A DNA stretch of 64,000 bases from Agromyces atrinae. Lineage in GTDB: Bacteria; Actinomycetota; Actinomycetes; Actinomycetales; Microbacteriaceae. Each line of letters begins with the position of its first letter. The stretch's first letter is position 1. The translations under genes and the position numbers were made by a program. Location of the stretch: contig NZ_JACCBI010000001.1 of NCBI RefSeq assembly GCF_013407835.1, positions 2,914,001-2,978,000 on the forward strand. The letters are read 5' to 3'. Positions 1 to 9,024 of the stretch are shown here, in pieces. The notes under the pieces are model-generated. The model did no database searches. It worked only from the letters and a program-made list of their open reading frames with translations, and was not told the origin of the DNA.

Positions 1-504
1 GGCGGCGACCCACTCGGCGACCTCGCCCGTCGCGCGCACGAGGCCCGCGCGCACGGGCGACTCGAACGCGACGATCGCGCCGACGGGGCGGCCGCCCGAG
101 CGGATCGGCGCGACGACGGCGTCGAAGCCGTCGGGCGAGCGCATGATCTCGGGGCGTGAGGCGACGAGGGCCGCGGCGGCGCAGCGCTCGGCGGTCGCCG
201 CGTGCTCCTCGGTTCCGCCGTCGATCGCGACGACACCGTTCTCGTCGGCGATCGCGAGGGTCGTGCAGCCGAGCAGGGCGCGGAGGTGCTTCGCGGCGCG
301 CGCGACCTCGGGGGAGTCGAGCCCGCCGCGCAGGTGCGTCGCAGCGCGCGAGGCGAGGTGCAGCGTCGTGTACGTCGCCTGTTCGGCATCCGTGCCGAGT
401 TCGCGCGAACCGAGCACGAGCCGGCGCGCGACGAGCAGCACGGCGACGCTCGCGAGACCCACGACGACGCCCGCGACGATCGCGATCACCACCGATTCGG
501 ACAC
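1..504 (-). CDS. LytS-type sensor histidine kinase, N-terminal part (cut by window edge)
   Basis: The gene starts with GTG at 504 and runs off the left edge, so only the first 168 codons are visible. Residues about 4-26 form one hydrophobic membrane segment (VVIAIVAGVVVG then ASVAVLLVA). A soluble region follows that reads like a GAF-type sensor domain (GCTTLAIADENGVVAIDGG, later VVAPIRSGGRPVGAIVAFES). This layout is usual for the actinobacterial LytS-family kinases found beside ActP-type acetate symporters. It is divergent from the DUF485 and symporter genes, which suggests that it senses and controls carboxylate uptake together with a LytR-type regulator outside the window. The kinase domain itself is not visible, so the kinase call rests on the visible part and the context. 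Confidence 0.72.
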   Translation of the reverse strand, partial: MSESVVIAIVAGVVVGLASVAVLLVARRLVLGSRELGTDAEQATYTTLHLASRAATHLRGGLDSPEVARAAKHLRALLGCTTLAIADENGVVAIDGGTEEHAATAERCAAAALVASRPEIMRSPDGFDAVVAPIRSGGRPVGAIVAFESPVRAGLVRATGEVAEWVAA

Positions 505-676
505 GCGTTCACCCTAGACCGACCGCCCGACACCCGCTCGGCGTGCCGCTCGACGCACGATCCGCGCCGCTCACCGACGGTAAGCGGTCGAACGCCCCGC
601 ACCGGCATCCGTTTTGTCAGAGTTGCCCCACCGAATCGAGCCGGGCGACGATGCCCGCCACCCCCGAGGAGACGCC

Positions 677-1054
677 ATGGGCAACGACGCCCGAAGTGCA
701 GGAACCGACACGATCGACTTCCCCGCCGTCCAACGGTCGGAGGAGTTCCAGACCCTCCGATCCCGCCACCGCAGATTCGTCTTCCCCGTGCTGGGGGCGT
801 GTCTCGTCTGGTACCTCGCCTACGTGCTGCTCGCCGGCTACGCGCACGACTTCATGTCGACGCCCGTCTTCGGATCGATCAACGTCGCGATCTTGCTCGG
901 CCTCGCGCAGGTCGTCACGACGTTCGCCGTCACGACCTGGTACGTGAGCTTCGCGAACCGCCGGCTCGACCCGATCGCCGCCGACATCCGCGGCGAGATC
1001 GAGGCGGGCGACTTCCGAGCGGATGACGCGGCGACCGAACGGGGGAACAGCTGA
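677..1054 (+). CDS. DUF485 domain membrane protein
   Basis: A 125-residue protein with two membrane segments (around residues 37-57, FVFPVLGACLVWYLAYVLLAG, and 72-94), the normal size and shape of DUF485 proteins. These accompany ActP acetate/cation symporters, probably as an accessory subunit whose exact role is not settled. ATG 677 is preferred because a GAGGAG ribosome site lies just upstream; a TTG at 614 would add 21 residues that do not look like the family. The stop overlaps the symporter start (TGATG), so the two are translationally coupled. The first 30 residues are polar and lie on one side of the membrane. Confidence 0.88.
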   Translation: MGNDARSAGTDTIDFPAVQRSEEFQTLRSRHRRFVFPVLGACLVWYLAYVLLAGYAHDFMSTPVFGSINVAILLGLAQVVTTFAVTTWYVSFANRRLDPIAADIRGEIEAGDFRADDAATERGNS

Positions 1055-2661
1055 TGCTGCGCTTCGCAGAGAGTTCGTCGTCGCCGGGTGACCCCTGGCT
1101 CAACATCGCGATCTTCGGCGCGTTCGTCGCCATCACGATGATCATCGTGTTCCGCGCGAGCCGGAACAACAAGACCGCGGCCGACTACTACGCGGCCGGG
1201 CGCTCCTTCACGGGAGGCCAGAACGGATCGGCGATCGCCGGCGACTACCTCTCGGCGGCGTCGTTCCTCGGCATCGTCGGGGCGATCGCGATCACGGGCT
1301 ATGACGGGTTCCTGTACTCGATCGGCTTCCTCGTCGCGTGGCTCGTCGCCCTGCTGCTCGTCGCCGAGCTGCTGCGCAACACCGGCAAGTACACGATGGC
1401 CGACGTGCTGTCGTTCCGGCTGAAGCAGAAGCCCGTGCGCATCGCCGCCGCGACGACGACCCTCGTCGTGTGCTTCTTCTACCTGCTCGCGCAGATGGCC
1501 GGAGCGGGCGGACTCGTGTCGCTGCTGCTCGGCATCGGCGACGCCGTCGGCCAGTCGGTCGTCATCACCGTCGTCGGTGCGCTCATGATCCTCTACGTGC
1601 TCGTCGGCGGCATGAAGGGCACGACGTGGGTGCAGATCATCAAGGCCGTGCTGCTCATCGCGGGCGCCGGCGTGATGACCGTGTGGGTGCTCGCGATCCA
1701 CGGCTTCGACTTCTCGGCGCTGCTCGACCAGGCGGTCGCGACGGCGAACAACCCCGCGATCCTCGACCCGGGCCTCAAGTACGGCGTCAACGACATCTCG
1801 AAGATCGACTTCCTCTCGCTCGGCCTCGCCCTCGTGCTCGGAACGGCGGCCCTGCCGCACGTTCTCATGCGCTTCTACACGGTGCCGACGGCGAAGGAGG
1901 CGCGGAAGTCGGTCGTCTGGGCGATCTGGCTCATCGGCATCTTCTACGTCTTCACCCTCGTGCTCGGCTTCGGCGCCGCGGCGCTCATCGGCCCCGAGGT
2001 CATCGCCGCCGCTCCCGGCGGGGCGAACTCGGCGGCACCGCTGCTCGCGTTCGAACTCGGCGGGCCCGTGCTGCTCGGACTCATCGCGGCGATCGCGTTC
2101 GCGACGATCCTCGCGGTCGTCGCCGGCCTCACGATCACGGCCGCGGCCTCGTTCGCGCACGACATCTACGCGTCGGTCGTCAAGAAGGGCAAGCCCGAGG
2201 CGGGCGCCGAGGTGAAGGTCGCGCGCCGCACGGTCGTCGTCATCGGCCTCGTGGCGATCGTCGGCGGTATCGGGGCGAACGGTCAGAACGTCGCGTTCCT
2301 CGTCGCACTCGCCTTCGCCGTCGCCGCGTCGGCGAACCTGCCGACGATCATCTACTCGCTGTTCTGGAAGCGGTTCACGACGCGCGGCGCGCTCTGGAGC
2401 ATGTACGGCGGGCTCATCTCGGCGATCGTGCTCATCGCGCTCTCGCCCGTCGTGTCGGGAAGCGAGACGGCCATGATCAAGGGCGTCGACTTCGCGATCT
2501 TCCCGCTCTCGAACCCCGGCATCGTGTCGATCCCGCTCGCGTTCCTGCTCGGCTGGATCGTGACGCTCGTCGACACCCGAAAGGAAGACCCGGTGAAGCA
2601 GGCCGAGATGGAGGTGCGCTCGCTCACCGGCATCGGCGCCGAGAAGGCCGTCGACCACTAG
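1054..2661 (+). CDS. actP: Cation/acetate symporter, SSS family
   Basis: A 535-residue sodium:solute symporter family protein with about 13 hydrophobic segments. It moves acetate or a related short carboxylate inward together with a cation. The family signature is near the N-terminus: the segment with TAADYYAAGRSFTGGQNG, then the loop AIAGDYLSAASFLGIVGAIA, is characteristic of the ActP/MctC branch. Length is normal. Its start overlaps the DUF485 stop by one base, so the pair forms one operon, divergent from the LytS-type kinase that probably controls it. Substrate could be acetate, pyruvate or propionate; the sequence does not separate these. Confidence 0.9.
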   Translation: MLRFAESSSSPGDPWLNIAIFGAFVAITMIIVFRASRNNKTAADYYAAGRSFTGGQNGSAIAGDYLSAASFLGIVGAIAITGYDGFLYSIGFLVAWLVALLLVAELLRNTGKYTMADVLSFRLKQKPVRIAAATTTLVVCFFYLLAQMAGAGGLVSLLLGIGDAVGQSVVITVVGALMILYVLVGGMKGTTWVQIIKAVLLIAGAGVMTVWVLAIHGFDFSALLDQAVATANNPAILDPGLKYGVNDISKIDFLSLGLALVLGTAALPHVLMRFYTVPTAKEARKSVVWAIWLIGIFYVFTLVLGFGAAALIGPEVIAAAPGGANSAAPLLAFELGGPVLLGLIAAIAFATILAVVAGLTITAAASFAHDIYASVVKKGKPEAGAEVKVARRTVVVIGLVAIVGGIGANGQNVAFLVALAFAVAASANLPTIIYSLFWKRFTTRGALWSMYGGLISAIVLIALSPVVSGSETAMIKGVDFAIFPLSNPGIVSIPLAFLLGWIVTLVDTRKEDPVKQAEMEVRSLTGIGAEKAVDH

Positions 2662-2663
2662 AC

Positions 2664-2742
2664 CACCGGCGGCGGAACTGGGTCCGCCGCCGGTGCACAA
2701 CTTCGACGGGGCCGGCATCGCCTGCCCGGGCCCCGTCGAAGT
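2664..2742 (+). terminator. Two hairpins after actP
   Basis: Two perfect stem-loops directly follow the actP stop. The first has 13-bp arms (2664-2676 with 2683-2695, arm CACCGGCGGCGGA, loop of 6). The second has 14-bp arms (2700-2713 with 2729-2742, arm ACTTCGACGGGGCC, loop of 15). Neither has a clean T-tract, although T-rich sequence follows at about 2745-2779. They are the likely transcription end of the DUF485-actP operon. The rest of the 2662-2964 gap holds one 61-bp palindromic repeat and no gene. Confidence 0.55.
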
Positions 2743-2779
2743 ACCCCCTCTCTCCCTTCTTCCTCTGCCTCCTCTTTTT

Positions 2780-2840
2780 GTCTCGGCGTCACGACACGCT
2801 GGCTTAGTGAGCTTTGGCCAGCGTGTCGTGACGCCGAGAC
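2780..2840. repeat. 61-bp palindromic repeat, family A copy 1
   Basis: Perfect 24-bp inverted arms (2780-2803 and 2817-2840) starting GTCTCGGCGTCACGACACGC, with a 13-base loop. Four more units of exactly 61 bp lie at 3947, 5987, 8956 and 9025. It sits between actP and the DMT transporter gene. Confidence 0.9.
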
Positions 2841-2964
2841 GGGAGGGCGGGCGGGGTAGGAGGGGCGCGGGCAGAGGGGATGACTCCTGCCGACGTTCGG
2901 CGGGAAACGGACAGCGTCGTCGGAATGGTCGGCGCAGTGCACGCGCGGGGCATACGGTTCTCGA

Positions 2965-3942
2965 GTGACGAGCTCCACGACATCCGCCCCCACCCCGACC
3001 GCGACGCCCGGGCGCCTCTCGATCTGGGCGCAGTTCATCGCGATGGGCGTCGTGTGGGGAGCGAGCTTCCTCTTCATGAAGGTCGCCCTCGAGGGCGTCG
3101 CCTTCGGGCAGGTGGCCTGGTCGCGGCTCGTGCTCGGCGCCCTCACCCTCGCGGTCATCATGCTCGTGATGCGGCCCCGCGTCGCCGGCCCGGGCGGGGT
3201 GCTCGGCCCGATCCTGCCGCGGGAGCCGATCGTCTACCTGCACTTCCTCGTCGTCACGCTCAGCGGATGCGTCGTGCCGTTCCTGCTCTACGCGTGGGCC
3301 GAGCAGTACGTCTCGTCGAGCCTCGCGTCGATCTACAACGCGACGACGCCCATCGCGACCGCCCTGCTCGCGACCCTCGCCTTCCGCGTCGAGAAGCTCG
3401 GTCGAATGCAGTGGGCGGGCGTCGTCGTCGGAATCCTCGGCGTGCTCGTCATCATCGGCCCCTGGCAGTACGCGGCGCTGACCGGTTCGCTCGCGGGGCA
3501 GATCGCGTGCGTCGCGGCCCCGCTCTGCTACGGCGTGATGTTCGGGTACACGCGGAAGTTCCTGAGCGGCCGGCCGATCCACGGCGTGACGTTCGCGTTC
3601 CTCAACATCGGCACGGGCGCCCTCGTCATGCTCGTGCTGACACCGGTCGTCGCGCTCGGTGCGCTCGAACTCGACCCACTGATCGTCGGGTCGCTGCTCG
3701 TGCTCGGCACGGTCGGAACGGGCCTCTGCTACATCTGGAACATCAACGTGCTGCGCGCCTGGGGGCCGACGAACACGTCGACGGTGACCTATGTGACACC
3801 CGTCGTCGGCGTCATCCTCGGGGTCGTCCTGCTGCACGAACGCTTCTCGTGGCACGAGCCGCTCGGTGCGATCCTCGTCGTCGTCGGCATCCTGCTCGCC
3901 CAGAATCGCCTGCGCCGCCGCCGCCCCGCTCCCGCCGCTTAA
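2965..3942 (+). CDS. DMT-superfamily (EamA) transporter
   Basis: A 325-residue protein with about ten hydrophobic segments arranged as two EamA repeats, the standard form of drug/metabolite transporters that export amino acids or metabolites. The first repeat begins with AQFIAMGVVWGASFLFMKVA, a typical EamA opening. The second starts around residue 175 (AGQIACVAAPLCYGVMFGYT). The C-terminus is short and basic (LRRRRPAPAA), as expected for a cytoplasmic tail. The start is GTG 2965. The gene stands alone between two copies of the 61-bp palindrome and is convergent with oleate hydratase. Substrate cannot be told from sequence. Confidence 0.88.
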   Translation: MTSSTTSAPTPTATPGRLSIWAQFIAMGVVWGASFLFMKVALEGVAFGQVAWSRLVLGALTLAVIMLVMRPRVAGPGGVLGPILPREPIVYLHFLVVTLSGCVVPFLLYAWAEQYVSSSLASIYNATTPIATALLATLAFRVEKLGRMQWAGVVVGILGVLVIIGPWQYAALTGSLAGQIACVAAPLCYGVMFGYTRKFLSGRPIHGVTFAFLNIGTGALVMLVLTPVVALGALELDPLIVGSLLVLGTVGTGLCYIWNINVLRAWGPTNTSTVTYVTPVVGVILGVVLLHERFSWHEPLGAILVVVGILLAQNRLRRRRPAPAA

Positions 3943-3946
3943 CCCG

Positions 3947-4007
3947 GTCTCGGCGTCACGACACGCTGGCCATCGGTGCGATAGCCAGCGTGTCGTGACG
4001 CCGAGAC
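3947..4007. repeat. 61-bp palindromic repeat, family A copy 2
   Basis: Same 24-bp arms as copy 1 (3947-3970 and 3984-4007) with a different 13-base loop. It fills the convergent gap between the EamA gene and oleate hydratase, so it could end transcription from both sides. Confidence 0.9.
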
Positions 4008-4023
4008 GGTGAGGTCTACCCGA

Positions 4024-5832
4024 TCAGGGGATCGCGTCGTCGGTGCGCGGGTGGGCGCGCAGGTCTCCGACGGCGGGAATGAGGCCGAAGTCGGTGACGA
4101 GCTGCCCGAGTTCGTTGTTCAGGAAGCGGTGCACGAGGTGCTTCTCGGCGAAGTGCCCGCCGGGAACCTTCACCGGCTCCTTGTCGCGCAGGATGTTGGT
4201 CGCGTGCAGCAAGAACCGGATGTCGTAGGTCGAGTTGAAAACCTCCGGCACACCGCGTTCGATTCCGAGCAGTTGGTACGTCGACTCCATGGCCGTCCGC
4301 ACCGAGTACTCCGTCGTGAAGATGCAGTCGCGCGTCGTCTCGGCGAACTGGCCGAGGAACGCGAAGTTCACGCTTTCCTCCGGCACGACCGCGGGGCGGT
4401 CGCCGGCCTGGCGCGGCATGAAGAACGCCGTGACGTACGGCATCATGACGGGCACCGTCTTCGCAGCGGTCGCGGCGAGCTCGGGGATGTCGGCTTCGGG
4501 CACACCCATCTGGTAGAGCCATTCCTGCGTGATTTCCTCGCCCGTGCAGTCCTGCATGGCCTTCTTCACGTATGCGCCGGGCACGTCGACGAAGAGGCTG
4601 TAGACCCAGACGACGATCTCCGTCGGCTTCTGCGCTGTGAAGTGCGGCTGGCGGTTGACCGTCCAGCTCATGAGCCAGGGCGAGTCGCGCGCCGTCACGA
4701 TTCCGCCGGTGACGACCTTCCCGGCGAACGGGTCGCGCTCGGCGATCTTCTCGATGTACGCCGGGATGCGCTCGTCGAGCGTCGTGATCGTCGCCGACTC
4801 CCACTTCGTCTTCTCGATGTCACCGCAGAAGACCTCGGGCCGACCGAAGCTCGGCGAGCGGCGGGCGATGCGCTTCCACAGATCCCACGCGGGTGCGGGG
4901 CCGTCGAGGAGGCGCGCGGCCGTGTGCTGGTCGCCGTCGTCGGAATTCTCGGTCAGCGAGCCGATCGTCATGAACGCCAGGTCGTTGTCGCTCAGGTCGA
5001 CGCCTCCGCGCTCGCCCTTCCGCTCCCACTCGATGCGCGTGGCGCGCTTCGCGCCGTCGGTGATGTCGAACTGCACGTCCGTCACCGTCGTGCTGAATTC
5101 GAACTTCACGCCCTGTTCGAGCAGGTAGGTGTACATCGGCAGCACGAACGACTCGTACTGGTTGTACTTCGTGAACTTGAGGGACGACATGTCGGGGAAC
5201 CCGCCGAGCTGGTGCACGAAACGGTGCAGGTACAGCTTCATCTCGAGGGCGGAGTGCCACTCCTCGAAGGCGAACATCGTGCGCCAGTACAGCCAGAAGT
5301 TGGTCGCGAGGAACTCCGGGCTGAAGACCTCGTCGATCCGCTTGTTCTCCATGTCCTCGCGGCTCGCGAGGAAGACGTGCACGATCTCTTTCTGGGTCTT
5401 CTCGCTCAGTCCGAACGTGAAGTTGGTACCGGCATCCTGACCCTGCTTCTCGGTGACGCGACGCTTCGAGAAGTTGGGGTCGTCCTTGTTGAGCCAGTAG
5501 AACTCGTCGAGCACGCTCGCGCCCTCGATCTCGAGCGACGGCACCGTGCGCATGAGATCCCACAGGCATTCCATGTGGTCTTCGAGTTCGCGTCCGCCGC
5601 GAATGACGAACCCCTTCTCGGGGTACTTGATGCCGTCGAGGGCACCGCCGGGCAGGGTGAGCTCCTCCAGGATCGTGATGCGATCACCGCTCATCTGTCC
5701 ATCTCGGATGAGGAAGATCGCCGCCGCCATGCTCGCGAGCCCCGCTCCGACGAGCCACGCCGACTTCTCATCCACCCCCTCAGGCTTCCGTGGCCGCGCG
5801 AATGCCTCGTAGTTTCCACTGCTGTAATGCAC
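4024..5832 (-). CDS. ohyA: Oleate hydratase (FAD-dependent)
   Basis: A 602-residue member of the myosin-cross-reactive-antigen family, which adds water across the cis-9 double bond of oleic or palmitoleic acid to give 10-hydroxy acids (EC 4.2.1.53) with FAD as structural cofactor. The dinucleotide-binding motif AWLVGAGLASMAAAIFL is at residues about 25-41, followed by the acidic segment ITILEELTLPGGALDG. The active-site region FVIRGGRELEDHMECLWDLM at about 75-94 holds the family's catalytic Glu. GTG 5832 (residues VHYSSGNYEAF) is chosen because GGGAGAGG lies upstream and family alignments begin at this YYSSGNYEAF-like motif; upstream in-frame codons are unlike the family. Single gene; a likely role is detoxifying unsaturated fatty acids. 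Confidence 0.95.
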   Translation of the reverse strand: MHYSSGNYEAFARPRKPEGVDEKSAWLVGAGLASMAAAIFLIRDGQMSGDRITILEELTLPGGALDGIKYPEKGFVIRGGRELEDHMECLWDLMRTVPSLEIEGASVLDEFYWLNKDDPNFSKRRVTEKQGQDAGTNFTFGLSEKTQKEIVHVFLASREDMENKRIDEVFSPEFLATNFWLYWRTMFAFEEWHSALEMKLYLHRFVHQLGGFPDMSSLKFTKYNQYESFVLPMYTYLLEQGVKFEFSTTVTDVQFDITDGAKRATRIEWERKGERGGVDLSDNDLAFMTIGSLTENSDDGDQHTAARLLDGPAPAWDLWKRIARRSPSFGRPEVFCGDIEKTKWESATITTLDERIPAYIEKIAERDPFAGKVVTGGIVTARDSPWLMSWTVNRQPHFTAQKPTEIVVWVYSLFVDVPGAYVKKAMQDCTGEEITQEWLYQMGVPEADIPELAATAAKTVPVMMPYVTAFFMPRQAGDRPAVVPEESVNFAFLGQFAETTRDCIFTTEYSVRTAMESTYQLLGIERGVPEVFNSTYDIRFLLHATNILRDKEPVKVPGGHFAEKHLVHRFLNNELGQLVTDFGLIPAVGDLRAHPRTDDAIP

Positions 5833-5986
5833 TGAATCCACCTCTCCCCATTGACGTGCTTCGACCCTGGTCACGCTACTGACGGCGGTCTCAGAGTGGT
5901 CCTGATGGGGTGGCAAATCCCCCGCGAAATCATCCCCGGGGCCTCGCGCACTCACCCCCGCGTCACCCGCCCAGGTCTCTCAACCG

Positions 5987-6047
5987 GTTTCGGCGTCATG
6001 TTTGTGCTGCTCGCGGCTCGCAAGCAGCACAAACGTGACGCCGAGAC
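5987..6047. repeat. 61-bp palindromic repeat, family A copy 3 (second inner-stem type)
   Basis: Arms 5987-6011 and 6023-6047 pair with two mismatches. The outer stem (GTYTCGGCGTCA) is shared with copies 1 and 2, but the inner stem is TTTGTGCTGC instead of the ACACGCTGGC type. Total length is again 61 bp. It lies between oleate hydratase and the methyltransferase. Confidence 0.85.
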
Positions 6048-6105
6048 GGAAGGGGCGGGGTGCGGGGTGCGAGGGCGAGGGGATGACGCGGGCGCGGGCG
6101 AGGGG

Positions 6106-6753
6106 TCAGGCGAGCCGGCGCATGCGGAGGACGCTGTCGCTGATCGTGCCGGCCGACCCGTCGGGAGCGGTGAACGGCCGCTCGATGAGCGCGCTCGTCA
6201 CGACCTCCCACTCGGCCTCGATCAGGTCGGGGTTGTCGGCGAAGAGCGCGGCGCGCATCTCGTCGGGGCCCGGGAGCGCATCGTGGGCGTGGGCGTGCTC
6301 CGCCGGCGTCGCCCAGTGCGGCACTCCGAAGTGCCCGACGATGACGAGCGTGCCGCCGGGCGCGACCGCCGTCGCGGCTCGACGCAAGATGCGCTCGCGG
6401 GGGAGCTCGACGAGCGAGTGCAGGAAGCACGAGCTGACGAGGTCGTACGACGTGGGCGGCTGCCAGTCGGAGAGGTCGGCGGCGACCCACGTGATGTCAT
6501 CGCCGGGAAGTTGGGCTGCGGCCCCCACGGCGAGCGCGGTCGGAGAGATGTCGACGGCCGTGACCCGCCAGCCGTGTCGGGCGAGCCACAGCGCGTCGCC
6601 GCCCTCGCCGCTGCCCAGGTCGAGCGCGGTGCCGGGCGCGAGGCCGTCGACCTCACGTGCCAGTGCGGCGTTGACGTCCCCGCTCCACGAGCGTCCGCCC
6701 TCGCGGTACCGGTTTTCCCAGTACTCGGCTGCTGTCGGTCCTTCAGTAGTCAT
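6106..6753 (-). CDS. Class I SAM-dependent methyltransferase
   Basis: A 215-residue protein with the Rossmann-type methyltransferase fold. Motif I is TALDLGSGEGGDALWLARHG (residues 42-61), followed by the acidic ribose-binding position in VTAVDIS (64-70), motif II with ADLSDWQ and the later VAPGGTLVIVGHFG strand. The N-terminal YWENRYREGG resembles TehB/thiopurine-methyltransferase-like proteins, so the substrate may be a small molecule. Start ATG 6753 (MTTEGPTAAEYW) is preferred over longer in-frame upstream options, which are GC-rich shadow. It is divergent from the ABC pair at 6911 with a 157-bp gap that contains an inverted CGGATGAC/GTCATCCG pair at about 6838-6867. Confidence 0.85.
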   Translation of the reverse strand: MTTEGPTAAEYWENRYREGGRSWSGDVNAALAREVDGLAPGTALDLGSGEGGDALWLARHGWRVTAVDISPTALAVGAAAQLPGDDITWVAADLSDWQPPTSYDLVSSCFLHSLVELPRERILRRAATAVAPGGTLVIVGHFGVPHWATPAEHAHAHDALPGPDEMRAALFADNPDLIEAEWEVVTSALIERPFTAPDGSAGTISDSVLRMRRLA

Positions 6754-6910
6754 GACGCCACCCTGCCGCTCGGTCGCCGGGGCCGCAAACCTCCGTGCCG
6801 ATTCGGCAATCGAGGGTCGCGCCCGAAATACACCGAGCGGATGACTCGGGCGGGCGTCCGTCATCCGCGAGGTCGATGCGCCCGCGGCATCCCCCGACGA
6901 CGCTGGAATC

Positions 6911-7603
6911 ATGTCGTCTTTCATCATCGAATCCACCGGTCTGCAGAAGTCGTTCGGCCCGACGCACGCCCTCGCGGGAGTCGATCTCGCGGTGCGCGCG
7001 GGGGAGTCGCTCGCGATCATGGGCGCGTCGGGGTCGGGCAAGACGACCCTGCTGCACGTGCTGTCGGGCGTCGTCGCGCCGGATGCCGGGAGCGTCGTCT
7101 TCCGCGGGCCGGGCGGCCCTGTCTCCGTGTCGGAGCTGAGCGACCGCGAGCGTGCGAGGCTCCGCCGCGAGGCGTTCGGCTTCGTGTTCCAGCAGGGCCT
7201 CCTGATCCCCGAGCTCACGGCGATCGAGAACGTCGCCCTCGCCCTCATGCTCACGGGTGCGCCGCGTGCGCTCGCCGAGGAGCGCGCGGCGGGATGGCTC
7301 GCCTCGCTCGGTCTCGCGGGACTCGAGTCGCGGCGCATCGGTCAGCTTTCGGGCGGCCAGGCCCAACGAGTCGCGATCGCCCGGGCGCAGGTCACGGGTG
7401 CCGCGGTCGTGTTCGCCGACGAGCCGACGGGCGCTCTCGACTCGCACACGTCGAGCGAGGTCATGGATGCGCTGCTCGGCTCGACCGTCGGTCAGGGCCG
7501 CACCCTCATCGTCGTCACGCACGACGCCGAGGTCGCCGCCCGCTGCTCGCGCACCCTGCGCATGCGCGACGGTCGCATCATCGAGACGCAGGTGGCCGCA
7601 TGA
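6911..7603 (+). CDS. ABC transporter ATP-binding protein (MacB/LolD type)
   Basis: A 230-residue ATPase of the type that works with FtsX-fold permeases. Walker A GASGSGKTT at residues about 38-46, signature LSGGQAQRVAIARAQ and Walker B VVFADEPTGALD are all intact. The next gene starts inside its last codons (ATGA overlap at 7600) and encodes the FtsX-type permease, so the two form one complex. Such pairs usually do mechanotransmission-type export of peptides or antibiotics, or resistance to them. No two-component genes are beside it, so the trigger is unknown. Confidence 0.9.
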   Translation: MSSFIIESTGLQKSFGPTHALAGVDLAVRAGESLAIMGASGSGKTTLLHVLSGVVAPDAGSVVFRGPGGPVSVSELSDRERARLRREAFGFVFQQGLLIPELTAIENVALALMLTGAPRALAEERAAGWLASLGLAGLESRRIGQLSGGQAQRVAIARAQVTGAAVVFADEPTGALDSHTSSEVMDALLGSTVGQGRTLIVVTHDAEVAARCSRTLRMRDGRIIETQVAA

Positions 7604-8919
7604 CGTTCCGCATCGCGTGGCTCCTCGCCCGACCGGGCACGACGGGCGTCGCCGCCCTCGTGCTGCCGATCATCGCGTTCGGCGTCGTCACGGCACTGCT
7701 CCTCACGGTGCTCGGCGGCGCGCAGTCGTTCTGGTCGTGGCGCGGCGACATCGCCGGGGCGTATCAGTTCCTCGCGGTCGTCGCCCTCGTGCTGCTCGTC
7801 GTTCCGCTCACGAGCCTCGGCGGATCGGCCGCGCGGCTCTCGGCCCGGCGCCGCGACGACCGACTCGCGACGCTGCGCTTGCTCGGGGCGACGACCGCGA
7901 CGGTCACGGGCGTCACCGTGCTCGAGTCGGTCGTTCTCGCCCTGGTCGGCGTCATCACCGGCATCCTCGGCTATCTCGCGCTCGTGCCGCTCGTGGGCCT
8001 CATCCCGTTCCGCGGCGAGGCGCTCGGCGCCGGTGCCGTGCTGCTGCAGCCCGCGCTTGTCGCGGGTGTCGCGGCTGGGATCGTCCTGCTCGCCGCGATC
8101 TCAGCTCTCCTCGGCCTGCGCTCGGTCGTGATCTCGCCGCTCGGAGTGCGCACGCGGCAGAACGCGCCCCGGATGCACTGGCTGCGCGTCGTCGTCGCGG
8201 TCGTCGGCTTCGCGGCTGCGGTGGGCCTCCTCAACATGCTGCAGGTCGCGGGCTCGCTCATCGCGATCATCGCTGTCATCGGCGTCGCGTTCGGCGCGAC
8301 CCTCGCCCTGCTCGGTCTCGTCGGTCCGTGGGTGATCGGGCTCGTCGCGCGCTCGCAGGCGCGCCGGGCGAAGACGGCCGTGCGGCTCCTCGCGGCGCGG
8401 GCGACGGCCGAGTCGCCGAAGGCCGCGTGGCGGCAGGTCTCGGGGGTGGCGATGACGAGCTTCATGGCCGTCTTCGCCGGGGTCGGCATCGCGCTGACGG
8501 ATGTCGCGGGCTCCGAGGATCTCGACTCCGAGACGGCGTACCTCTTCGCCGACATCCGCACGGGCGTGCTCATCACGGTCGTCGCGTCGTTCCTCATGGT
8601 CGCGTGCTCGGTCGGGGTCAACCAGTCGGCCGAGATCCTCGACCGGCGCGACCTGTACGCGAGCCTGTCGCGCTTCGGCATGGCGATCGAGACGATGGAT
8701 GCCGCTCGCCGGCGTTCCGTCATGTCGCCGCTGCGCATCACGGCGCTCGGTTCGGCGGTGTGCGCCGCGGTCGTGGTGTTCCCGCTCACGGGTCTCGCGC
8801 TCATCATCGCTCCGCTCTCGCTCGCCGTCATCGCCGGCGTGCTCGCCGCGGGCCTCGCCCTCGTCTGGCTCGGCCTCCGCGCGACCCGCCCCGTGCTCAC
8901 CCGCGTCGCCCAAGCCTGA
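7600..8919 (+). CDS. FtsX-like ABC transporter permease
   Basis: A 439-residue membrane protein with about ten hydrophobic segments. It opens with one segment (GVAALVLPIIAFGVVTALLL) and then a membrane block followed by SLGGSAARLSARRRDDRLAT. The stretch ARRRDDRLATLRLLGATTAT is the typical FtsX-domain cytoplasmic loop, and a second such loop (SAEILDRRDLYASLSRFGM) occurs in the C-terminal half. This two-block layout suits a single-chain partner for the ATPase encoded immediately upstream. There is no large extracellular domain as in MacB, so BceB- or actinobacterial-type exporters are closer. Substrate unknown. Confidence 0.88.
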   Translation: MTFRIAWLLARPGTTGVAALVLPIIAFGVVTALLLTVLGGAQSFWSWRGDIAGAYQFLAVVALVLLVVPLTSLGGSAARLSARRRDDRLATLRLLGATTATVTGVTVLESVVLALVGVITGILGYLALVPLVGLIPFRGEALGAGAVLLQPALVAGVAAGIVLLAAISALLGLRSVVISPLGVRTRQNAPRMHWLRVVVAVVGFAAAVGLLNMLQVAGSLIAIIAVIGVAFGATLALLGLVGPWVIGLVARSQARRAKTAVRLLAARATAESPKAAWRQVSGVAMTSFMAVFAGVGIALTDVAGSEDLDSETAYLFADIRTGVLITVVASFLMVACSVGVNQSAEILDRRDLYASLSRFGMAIETMDAARRRSVMSPLRITALGSAVCAAVVVFPLTGLALIIAPLSLAVIAGVLAAGLALVWLGLRATRPVLTRVAQA

Positions 8920-8955
8920 CCCGCACCCACCCCACCCGCCCGCACCCCCCCACCC

Positions 8956-9016
8956 GTCTCGGCGTCACGAATGTGCTCTTCGACCCCTCCGAACAGCACA
9001 AACGTGACGCCGAAAC
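8956..9016. repeat. 61-bp palindromic repeat, family A copy 4
   Basis: Outer arms GTCTCGGCGTCACG and its complement with the TGTGCT inner stem type of copy 3, more diverged in the centre. Length is 61 bp. It lies eight bases from copy 5. Confidence 0.85.
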
Positions 9017-9024
9017 GCTCGTCC

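Noticed and set aside
838..3855. A 1005-codon open frame on the minus strand opposite DUF485, actP and part of EamA
   Set aside because: Low-complexity Arg/Asp/Glu-rich translation with no fold or motif, antisense to three clearly identified genes; an effect of high GC.
4009..5835. A 608-codon plus-strand frame opposite oleate hydratase
   Set aside because: Mirror shadow of a strongly supported gene; no recognisable domain.
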